Assembly (NCBI RefSeq): GCF_000588875.1 | Contig: NZ_JEMV01000002.1 | Coordinates: forward strand, 62,001 to 126,000 | Origin: Sphingobium sp. Ant17 | Lineage (GTDB): Bacteria > Pseudomonadota > Alphaproteobacteria > Sphingomonadales > Sphingomonadaceae | Direction of reading: 5' to 3' | DNA length: 64,000 nt | Shown: piece by piece, positions 57,346 through 64,000 of the stretch | Numbering within the stretch: position 1 is the stretch's first letter | Layout of the letters: every line of letters starts with the position of its first letter | The notes under the pieces: generated by a model | Told to the model about the DNA's origin: nothing | Database searches by the model: none | The model's input: only the letters and a program-made list of their open reading frames with translations | Position numbers and translations under genes: made by a program

Positions 57346-59352
57346 TCAGGCGAGGCGGCGGCGGTGGATGACAGGATCGGGTCGTTCTTCGCCATGAAGG
57401 GGACCGGCCTCGATCAGTTCGATGATCCGCTCATTGGGGACTGGGCGGCTGAACAAATAGCCCTGGACGTTGGTAAAGCCAGCCTCGCGCGCATGGGCGA
57501 GTTGATCGTGCGTTTCGATCCCCTCGGCGATCGTGTCCATCGACAGATCGCGCGCGAGATTGCCGATCGCGCGGACGACCGCGCGATCTTCGGGGTTGGC
57601 GCTTATCCCCGCCATGAAGCTCTGGTCGATTTTGAGCGTGTCGAAGCGATAGGAGCGCAGATAGGATAGCGAGGAATAGCCCGTGCCAAAATCGTCGAGC
57701 GCCAGCCGCAGGCCGATGCGTTGCAGTTCGCGCAGGATCGTGCTGGTCTGGCCGCTATCGTCGAGAAAGATGGATTCGGTAACTTCCAGTTCGAGCCGAC
57801 GCGCGGGCAAGCCGGTTTCCAGCAGCGCGGCGATGACATTGCCGGGCAGTTCGTGCGACTTGAGTGAGGCTGGCGAGATGTTGATCGCCACCCGGACCTC
57901 GCCGGGCCATCCGGCTGCTGCGATGCAGGCCTCACGCAACACCCAGCCGGTCAAGGCTTCGATCAGGCCCATGCTTTCGGCGATGGGGATGAATTCGGAC
58001 GGAGGAATCGCACCCAAAACAGGGTGGTTCCAACGGATGAGCGCTTCGCAGGCTTCGATATCCCCGCCATCAAGGGCGATGATCGGCTGGAACAGCAGCT
58101 TGAGTTCGTCCCCTTCGAGCGCGCGGCGCAGGCCGGTCTCGATCTCGTGGATGCGGTTGAAGCGTTCTTTCAGCGACCAGTTGAAGCTGGATGCCCGGTT
58201 GCGCCCGGCCCCTTTCGCTTCGTAGAGCGCGAGGTCGGCATGCTGCATCAGTTCGTCCATGTCGCGGCCGTCCTGGGGTGCGACAGCATAGCCGATCGAG
58301 GCGGTCATCTGAAGATGATGATCGCCAAGATCGAAACCATGCGAAAAATAGGCTATGATTTCCTGCGCGATCGTCGCCGCCGTGACCCGGTCCGTATCTG
58401 GACAGATGATGACGAATTCATCGCCGCCGAAGCGAGCAATGCGCCCCCGCCCCTGCACCACGTCGTTCAACCGTTCAGCCACGGCGCGCAGCAATCGGTC
58501 GCCGACCATATGGCCGAGCGAATCGTTGATCTCCTTGAACCGATCGACATCCATCCACAGGATCGCGACGGCGTCGGCGCGCTTTTCGCTGGTTTCGAAA
58601 ATCTCACGCAGCCGCATTTGCATGGCCATGCGGTTTTCCAGGCCGGTCAGATTATCGTAGCGCGCGAGCCGTTCGAACTTTTCGGCGAGCAGCGACTTAT
58701 CACGCCGACCGATCAGCGCTTGCACCACGATGCGATGCGTGGTCGCGCTGATTTCAGCCAGACCTAATATCATCGCCACCATCGCGACGGCCAGCACCCG
58801 ATAACCAATTGATCCTTCCAGCCACAGACCCAGTGCCGTCGGCAGCAGCGCAAGGCAAACCTGACCGATGGCGATCTGAACCCGACCGGCGTTGCGGCCG
58901 GAAATTCCCCCGGCATAACCAGTGGCCATCGATACGCTGAGCATATGGATGATGGAATTGGTCGATCCCGTCAGTGTGACGAGGCCCATGAGGCCCAACA
59001 GCCCGGAATAGGCCCACGCTCCCAATTCATAGGCCAGTTCCCAATTGCGCGACGCGACCGCCGTGCCGCGCAGCAACTGGCGATGAAAGAAGATGGCGGA
59101 AAAGACGCGCAGCGCCGCAACGACACACAGAGCGGCCACGACAGCATGGATGGCAAGGCCATTCGACATGCTGCTGATGACGAGGCCGACGGCCGTGCCG
59201 GTCGCTGCGCCGATCGTCAGAGACGCTGGCGACGCATAAAGCGTTTCGACCAGGCTCCGCCGTACATCGGCATCCTGTTCCGGTGATTGCGCCCTGCGCT
59301 TTTTCAGCAATGTCCTCAAAGCGCCCAATTGGCCGGTCTCCGGTTCCTGCAC
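57346..59352 (-). CDS. Membrane GGDEF-EAL c-di-GMP turnover protein
   Basis: A 668-residue protein: five or six membrane spans (residues about 45-205) followed by GGDEF and EAL domains. The cyclase site is intact (AILWMDVDRFKEINDSLGHMVGD and IARFGGDEFVII). The EAL domain keeps EALIRWNHP, NISPASL, ELEVTES, LDDFGTGYSSLSYL, LKIDQSF and AEGIETHDQ, so both activities are possible. The start is a GTG at 59352. Convergent with the rpfF-like gene, which suggests a DSF/c-di-GMP link. Confidence 0.9.
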   Translation of the reverse strand: MQEPETGQLGALRTLLKKRRAQSPEQDADVRRSLVETLYASPASLTIGAATGTAVGLVISSMSNGLAIHAVVAALCVVAALRVFSAIFFHRQLLRGTAVASRNWELAYELGAWAYSGLLGLMGLVTLTGSTNSIIHMLSVSMATGYAGGISGRNAGRVQIAIGQVCLALLPTALGLWLEGSIGYRVLAVAMVAMILGLAEISATTHRIVVQALIGRRDKSLLAEKFERLARYDNLTGLENRMAMQMRLREIFETSEKRADAVAILWMDVDRFKEINDSLGHMVGDRLLRAVAERLNDVVQGRGRIARFGGDEFVIICPDTDRVTAATIAQEIIAYFSHGFDLGDHHLQMTASIGYAVAPQDGRDMDELMQHADLALYEAKGAGRNRASSFNWSLKERFNRIHEIETGLRRALEGDELKLLFQPIIALDGGDIEACEALIRWNHPVLGAIPPSEFIPIAESMGLIEALTGWVLREACIAAAGWPGEVRVAINISPASLKSHELPGNVIAALLETGLPARRLELEVTESIFLDDSGQTSTILRELQRIGLRLALDDFGTGYSSLSYLRSYRFDTLKIDQSFMAGISANPEDRAVVRAIGNLARDLSMDTIAEGIETHDQLAHAREAGFTNVQGYLFSRPVPNERIIELIEAGPLHGEERPDPVIHRRRLA

Positions 59353-59412
59353 CCTCTTGGCAGTTTCCCTTTATTTTTTCGTTAACTGCATGAAGCCAGC
59401 AAACTGGCGCGT

Positions 59413-62400
59413 TTGCGCGCGCACGCCTATGCCAGTCGATCTGATCGACGCGGAACGGGGAGCATCGCCATATCTGCCCAACTGTTCATCGCCCTCGCCT
59501 ATGTCGCGCTGCTGTTTGGCGGGACGGCGCTGGCGCATGCCCACCGCCATCGGCTGCGTCAGTCGCGCTGGCGGATTCACGCCTATACGCTGGCGCTGGG
59601 CGTCTATTGCACCAGTTGGACCTATTTTGGCGCGGTCGGGACAGCGGCAACCGGGGGATGGAGCTTTCTGCCCATCTATTTGGGGCCGATCCTGCTGATG
59701 ATCGCAGGCGGGCCGTTCCTGCGCCGGTTGAATGCCGAAGTGCAGGAAGATGGCGCGACGTCGATTTCCGATTTCATCGGGTCGCGTTTCGGCAAGAGCC
59801 GCACGATTGCGGCGCTGGTAACCCTCATTCTGGTGTTCGGCACCATCCCCTATATCGCGCTGCAACTGCGATCCGTGGCGCTGAGCTTCGCGCTGGTGTC
59901 GGGCGTCGCGCAGCCGACCGCGCCGCTCATCGGAGCGGCGGCGATATTGGCGCTGTTCGCCATCGCCTTTGGCGCGCGGCGCTATCAGGTGGCGGGGCAG
60001 AATGAAGCGATCCTGTTCGCCGTCGCGTTCGAATCGCTGTTCAAGCTGATCGCATTGCTGCTGGTCGCGGCGCTTGCCATCTGGTTGTTGTGGACCGCGC
60101 CGACCGATCGGATCGCAGCAGGCATGACAACCTTCCGCAGTGGCTTCGCGCCCGCGCGGCTGGACGTGAATTTCGCGGTCACGACCCTGTTGTCGGTGTT
60201 GACGATCATCTGCCTGCCCCGGCATTTCTTCATCAGCGTGACGGAGTCGCGGACACCCGACAATATTTTGACCGCGCGCTGGGGCTTCGTCATCTATTTG
60301 CTGGTGACCGTGCTGGCGGTGCTGCCCATCGCCGCGGCAGGCGTGGCCTTTTTGGGTCAGGGCGCGACGCCCGATCTGTTCGTGCTGAGCCTGCCGCAGG
60401 ATTTCGGCTATCGTGGCCTGGGGCTGTTCGTCTTTTTGGGTGGACTGTCGGCGGCGCTGGCGATGGTGGTCACCGAAATCGTCGCCATTTCCAGCATGAT
60501 CTCCAACGACCTGTTCGCGCCCGTGCTGCTGCGGCGATCGGCCGAAGACTCGCATATGGGCGAGCGATTGCTGTGGATTCGCCGCAGCGCCATCGTCGGG
60601 TTGATCGGTGCGGCGGTGCTTTATGCGATGGCGACACCGTCGACGACGCAACTGGCGTCGGTCGGGCTGATCGCTTTCGTCGCCATCGCCCAATGTGCGC
60701 CCGCCCTGATCTGCGCAGTCTATCGGCCGCATAATGACCCGTTGGCGGGCAAGGCGGGACTGGTGACCGGCTTTGCCCTATGGTTCGTCATCCTGTTCCT
60801 GCCCGCCATCGGTAGCCCGGCGATCACCCCGCCTACCTGGGGCGGCATCAGCGCGGTGACGGCGGGCACGCTGATCAGCCTGGGCGGCAATCTGCTCGCC
60901 TTCCTGCTGGTATCGGCGCGCAGCGTCGGCGCGGTGCGGCTGGTGCGGCAACGGGGGATTGCGCCGGTCACGACGATGGAGGCGCTGGGCGATCTCGTCA
61001 CCCGCTTCGTCGGCGCGGAGGCGATGATCGAAGCGTTTGGCGCGACCGAGGGCAGCGACGTGCTGATCGACCGGGCCAGCGCGCGCGCGGCCGAGCGGTT
61101 GATCGGCAGCGTGGTCGGCGCATCATCGGCACGGGCGATCATGGCGTCGGCCATTTCCGGCCAGGGCATGGGCTTTGCGCAGATTGCACAGGTGCTCGAC
61201 GCATCGGGACAATCGCTGCATTTCTCCCAAGGCTTGCTGGCGGCGACGCTGGAGAATATCGACGTCGGCGTCAGCGTGGTCGATCGCGACCTGCGGCTGG
61301 TGGCGTGGAACAGCCGCTATCTCGACCTGTTCGACTACCCACCCGGCTTGATCCGGGGCGGCGTGCCGGTGGCCGACCTGATCCGCTTCAACGCCGAACG
61401 CGGCGATTGCGGCCCGGGCGAAGTGGAGGATCATGTCGCCCGGCGACTGGCGCATATGCGCAGCCGCCGCCAACATGTGTTCGAGCGGCATCGCGCCGAT
61501 GGTCGCTGGATCAAGACCGTGGGCGGCCCGATGCCCGATGGCGGCTATGTCATGTCTTTCACCGACATCACGGTCGAGGCGCAGGCGCGCGCGGCGACGG
61601 AGACCGCCAGGCGTGACCTGGAGCAAGCGGTCGCCGCCCGGACGGCGGAGTTGAGCGAGGTCAACGCAAAGCTCGCGGCGGCGATGGCGGACAAGACCCG
61701 CTTCCTGGCGGCGGCGAGCCATGATCTGCTGCAACCGCTGCATGCTGCGATGCTGTTTTCATCCGCCCTGCGGCGGCGGCTGGGAGAACCGGAGAAAGCC
61801 ATGTTGTCGCGGCTCGATCGATCGATCGAGGGCGCGAACGACCTGCTGCGCGCGTTGCTCGACATATCGAAGCTGGATGCGGGCGGGGTGAAGCCGCAGC
61901 CGAGCCGCTTTGCGGTGCGGCCGATGCTGGTCGATCTGGCGGAAAGTTTTCAGCCCCTGGCGGCGGAAAAGGGGCTGGTGCTGCGGGTCGGTCCGGGGGA
62001 TGGCTGGGTCGAGACGGATCGGAGCCTGTTGCGATCGATCGTCCAGAATTTCCTGTCCAACGCTGTCCGCTATACCGAAGAGGGCCGCATCGTCGTCGCG
62101 GCGCGGCGGCGGGGTGCGGCGGTTCGCATCGAGATATGGGATAGCGGGATCGGTATTGCGCCCGACAAGCTGGCGCTGATCTTCCGCGAATTCGAGCGGC
62201 TGGGTCAGGGGAGCGAGAGCGGCATCGGGTTGGGGTTGGCGATCGTGGAGCGATCGGCCGCTTTGATTGGCGGGACGGTGGCGGTACGATCCTGGCCCGG
62301 CAAGGGCAGCTGCTTTGCGATCAGCCTGCCATTGGCAGCGCCATCGCCGGTGATGGCGGCACCCGTGGCTGCGGCGGTCGTTGCACCGACAACTGCCTTG

Positions 62401-62772
62401 CGCCTGCTGGTCGTGGACGATGATCCGGCCAATCGCGCGGCGATGCAAGCGGCACTGGACAGCATGGGGCATGGGTGCGTCGTGGCGGCGGGGGAGACCG
62501 AAGCGTTGGCGGCCAGTGGGCCATTTGATGGCGCGCTGGTGGATTTCGCCCTGGGCACGGCGCGCGACGGCATCGACCTGATCGATGCGCTGCGTGACCG
62601 GTCGCCGACGCTGGCGGTTGCGCTGGTGACTGCCGAACGGGGCGAGGCAATGCTGGCGCGGCTGACGGAGCGGGATATTCCCCTGCTCGCCAAGCCTTTG
62701 GCAGCAGCGGTGCTGGAACAGTGGATTGCAGCGGTGGCGCGACGCGGCGCTGGCGGGTCAGCGGTTCCCTAA
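59413..62772 (+). CDS. crbS: CrbS-like hybrid histidine kinase with Na+/solute symporter sensor domain; start uncertain
   Basis: About 1119 residues: an SSF (PutP-like) domain of 12-13 spans (to about residue 500), a STAC-like linker, a PAS domain (about 600-720), a kinase core (H-box AAASHDLLQPLHAAMLFSSAL, N-box VQNFLSNAVRY, IWDSGIGI, GIGLGLAIV) and a C-terminal receiver (LRLLVVDDDPANRAAM, Asp in GALVDFALG). CrbS-type proteins sense acetate-related signals and drive acs through CrbR; here crbR and acs follow. There is no in-frame ATG/GTG near the start; TTG 59413 is the only standard codon. ATG 59429 would serve if one G were restored in the G4 run near 59457-59460. It overlaps convergent crbR by 15 bases. 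Confidence 0.85.
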   Translation: MRAHAYASRSDRRGTGSIAISAQLFIALAYVALLFGGTALAHAHRHRLRQSRWRIHAYTLALGVYCTSWTYFGAVGTAATGGWSFLPIYLGPILLMIAGGPFLRRLNAEVQEDGATSISDFIGSRFGKSRTIAALVTLILVFGTIPYIALQLRSVALSFALVSGVAQPTAPLIGAAAILALFAIAFGARRYQVAGQNEAILFAVAFESLFKLIALLLVAALAIWLLWTAPTDRIAAGMTTFRSGFAPARLDVNFAVTTLLSVLTIICLPRHFFISVTESRTPDNILTARWGFVIYLLVTVLAVLPIAAAGVAFLGQGATPDLFVLSLPQDFGYRGLGLFVFLGGLSAALAMVVTEIVAISSMISNDLFAPVLLRRSAEDSHMGERLLWIRRSAIVGLIGAAVLYAMATPSTTQLASVGLIAFVAIAQCAPALICAVYRPHNDPLAGKAGLVTGFALWFVILFLPAIGSPAITPPTWGGISAVTAGTLISLGGNLLAFLLVSARSVGAVRLVRQRGIAPVTTMEALGDLVTRFVGAEAMIEAFGATEGSDVLIDRASARAAERLIGSVVGASSARAIMASAISGQGMGFAQIAQVLDASGQSLHFSQGLLAATLENIDVGVSVVDRDLRLVAWNSRYLDLFDYPPGLIRGGVPVADLIRFNAERGDCGPGEVEDHVARRLAHMRSRRQHVFERHRADGRWIKTVGGPMPDGGYVMSFTDITVEAQARAATETARRDLEQAVAARTAELSEVNAKLAAAMADKTRFLAAASHDLLQPLHAAMLFSSALRRRLGEPEKAMLSRLDRSIEGANDLLRALLDISKLDAGGVKPQPSRFAVRPMLVDLAESFQPLAAEKGLVLRVGPGDGWVETDRSLLRSIVQNFLSNAVRYTEEGRIVVAARRRGAAVRIEIWDSGIGIAPDKLALIFREFERLGQGSESGIGLGLAIVERSAALIGGTVAVRSWPGKGSCFAISLPLAAPSPVMAAPVAAAVVAPTTALRLLVVDDDPANRAAMQAALDSMGHGCVVAAGETEALAASGPFDGALVDFALGTARDGIDLIDALRDRSPTLAVALVTAERGEAMLARLTERDIPLLAKPLAAAVLEQWIAAVARRGAGGSAVP

Positions 62773-63369
62773 CCCCAGCGCGCGAGCGGCAAGCGCCGCC
62801 TGGGTGCGGTTCTGGACGCCGAGTTTGGCGAGAACCGTGGTCATGTGGGACTTGATCGTGGATTCCGCGACGCCCAGTTCCCAGGCGATCTGCTTGTTGA
62901 GTTGCCCGTCGAGCACGCCGAGCAGGACGCGCAGCTGGGTGGGCGTGAGCGATGCGACCTTGCCGGCCATATCATCTACCTCGTCGGGCATCAGGGGCGT
63001 TACCGCTGGGGTTTCGCCCGCGAGAGCGGCGGCGATGGCGTCTTCGATGACGCTCAGATCCTGATCCTTGCCGATGAAGCCGACCGCGCCATAGCGGCGC
63101 GCTTCGGCGGCGGCGATCTGCGCATCGGCGCTGGAAATGACGAGGATGGGGACTGAGGGGCGTTCGGCGTGGAGCAGGGCCACGCCGGAAAAGCCAGCCG
63201 ACCCCGGCATTTTGAGGTCGAGAAGGATGAGTAGCAGATCGCTGGCGGCGGTAGCGGTTTCCACCGCGCGGTCCAGCGTCGCCGCCTCCAATATGCGCGC
63301 GTCGGGCGCGACGTTGGAGGCCGCCATGACCAAAGCCTGACGGAAGAGCGGATGATCATCCGCCACCAA
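62758..63369 (-). CDS. crbR: CrbR-like LuxR-family response regulator
   Basis: A 203-residue regulator. The receiver domain is ILVADDHPLFRQALVMAA, with phospho-Asp in LLILLDLKMPG and Lys in GFIGKDQDLS. The LuxR-type helix-turn-helix reads LTPTQLRVLLGVLDGQLNKQ, then VAESTIKSHMTTVLAKLGV. TTG 63369 begins at the receiver; an extended start is possible since TIGTILVADDHP is in frame upstream. It lies downstream of acs in the same orientation and convergent with crbS, the arrangement of CrbSR-acs modules. Confidence 0.87.
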   Translation of the reverse strand: MVADDHPLFRQALVMAASNVAPDARILEAATLDRAVETATAASDLLLILLDLKMPGSAGFSGVALLHAERPSVPILVISSADAQIAAAEARRYGAVGFIGKDQDLSVIEDAIAAALAGETPAVTPLMPDEVDDMAGKVASLTPTQLRVLLGVLDGQLNKQIAWELGVAESTIKSHMTTVLAKLGVQNRTQAALAARALGLGNR

Positions 63370-63475
63370 GATAGTGCCTATCGTCGTTGGCTCGTCCTTC
63401 CCTCTCCGACGCCATCCTGCCCTTGACCGGGCAGCGATGCAAATAGGGGTTGTCCCCTAACGGAACAAGCCTGTG

Positions 63476-64000
63476 TCAGGCCGCTGCCATCTGGCTGTCG
63501 GCGATCAACGCTTCGACCACCGACGGGTCGGCGAGGGTCGAAATATCCCCCAGCGCGTCGGTCTCGCCCTCGGCGATCTTGCGCAGGATGCGGCGCATGA
63601 TCTTGCCCGATCGGGTCTTGGGCAGGCCGGGGGCGAACTGGATGATGTCGGGCGTGGCGATCGGACCGATTTCGGTGCGGACCCAGGCGACCAGTTGCTT
63701 GCGCAGCTCTTCCGACGGCTCGTCATGCGCATTGAGCGTCACATAGGCGTAGATGCCCTGCCCCTTGATCGGGTGCGGCATGCCGACCACGGCGGCTTCG
63801 GCGACTTTCGCATGGGCGACGAGCGCGCTTTCGACCTCGGCGGTGCCCATGCGGTGGCCGGACACATTGATGACGTCATCGACCCGGCCGGTGATCCAAT
63901 AATAGCCATCAGCATCGCGGCGGGCACCGTCGCCGGTGAAATAGCGGCCGGGGTAGGTCGTGAAATAGGTCTGGAAGAACCGCTCATGGTCGCCATAGAC
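63476..64000 (-). CDS. acs: Acetyl-CoA synthetase, C-terminal part (5' end outside window)
   Basis: The visible 174 codons are the C-terminal domain of AMP-forming acetyl-CoA synthetase: [57 protein letters not shown] and [13 protein letters not shown] with the acetylatable Lys. It converts acetate, ATP and CoA to acetyl-CoA. Downstream, on the same strand, is crbR, and crbS faces them, which suggests acetate-dependent control. The frame runs off the right edge. Confidence 0.95.
   Translation of the reverse strand, partial: VYGDHERFFQTYFTTYPGRYFTGDGARRDADGYYWITGRVDDVINVSGHRMGTAEVESALVAHAKVAEAAVVGMPHPIKGQGIYAYVTLNAHDEPSEELRKQLVAWVRTEIGPIATPDIIQFAPGLPKTRSGKIMRRILRKIAEGETDALGDISTLADPSVVEALIADSQMAAA

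Noticed and set aside
59371..60732. 453-codon minus-strand frame opposite the hybrid kinase
   Set aside because: Highly biased Arg/Gln/Asp composition typical of an antisense frame; the plus strand encodes a clear SSF domain.

Overview
The window looks like chromosomal DNA from a sphingomonad (Alphaproteobacteria, Sphingobium/Sphingomonas-like). The reasons are the high GC content, a PhyR-NepR-EcfG-PhyP general stress locus with EcfG-type promoters (GGAAC-N16/17-CGTT), a DivL-like cell-cycle kinase with Tyr in place of the phospho-His, a PrsK/PrsR/PrsT exopolysaccharide module, HslUV, AMP nucleosidase, and the palindromic repeats typical of sphingomonads. I see no phage, insertion sequence, plasmid gene or CRISPR array; the content is mostly core chromosome.

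Layout. 1-10160 (minus): one tightly overlapping operon divL-tsaE-amgK-murU-addB-addA (cell-cycle control, tRNA t6A, peptidoglycan sugar recycling, recombination); addA runs off the left edge. 10341-15389: ahcY with a palindromic candidate operator, yqgE, a small membrane protein, peroxiredoxin, AMP nucleosidase. 15342-23404: GGDEF protein, M2 peptidase, alpha/beta hydrolase, DUF2238 protein, asd, S9 dipeptidyl peptidase. 23519-32799: tRNA-Val(CAC), entericidin-like lipopeptide, hslVU with a palindromic repeat between them, PHA depolymerase, GST, M28 peptidase, a bidirectional terminator, aconitase. 33098-42370: small zinc-ribbon protein, DUF885 peptidase, small stress-type proteins, 2-hydroxyacid dehydrogenase, SH3 protein, and a peptide transporter plus two-amidohydrolase operon. 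42510-50476: nitroreductase, GntR regulator and the sugar transferase-prsK-prsR-prsT operon. 50633-54808: general stress locus (two small membrane proteins, ecfG, phyR, nepR, phyP). 54812-59352: tgt, an RpfF-like DSF synthase convergent with a GGDEF-EAL protein. 59413-64000: a CrbS-like SSF-hybrid kinase, a CrbR-like LuxR regulator and the 3' part of acs.

How they work together. The secreted or periplasmic peptidases (M2, S9, M28, DUF885), the POT transporter and the amidohydrolases point to peptide use. The right third is dense in signalling: general stress response, Prs exopolysaccharide control, DSF/c-di-GMP, and a CrbSR-acs acetate module. The left operon links cell-cycle, wall recycling and DNA repair functions by start/stop overlaps.

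Important caveat. At least twelve single-base indels break otherwise conserved genes (addB, divL, the GGDEF gene, the DUF2238 gene, acnA twice, DUF885, the POT transporter, prsR twice, a small stress ORF, phyP). Ten are a lost G or C and two are a gained A or T in a homopolymer. The essential or core nature of several targets suggests sequencing or assembly error rather than real pseudogenes. I annotate these as full-length genes with the frameshift position stated.
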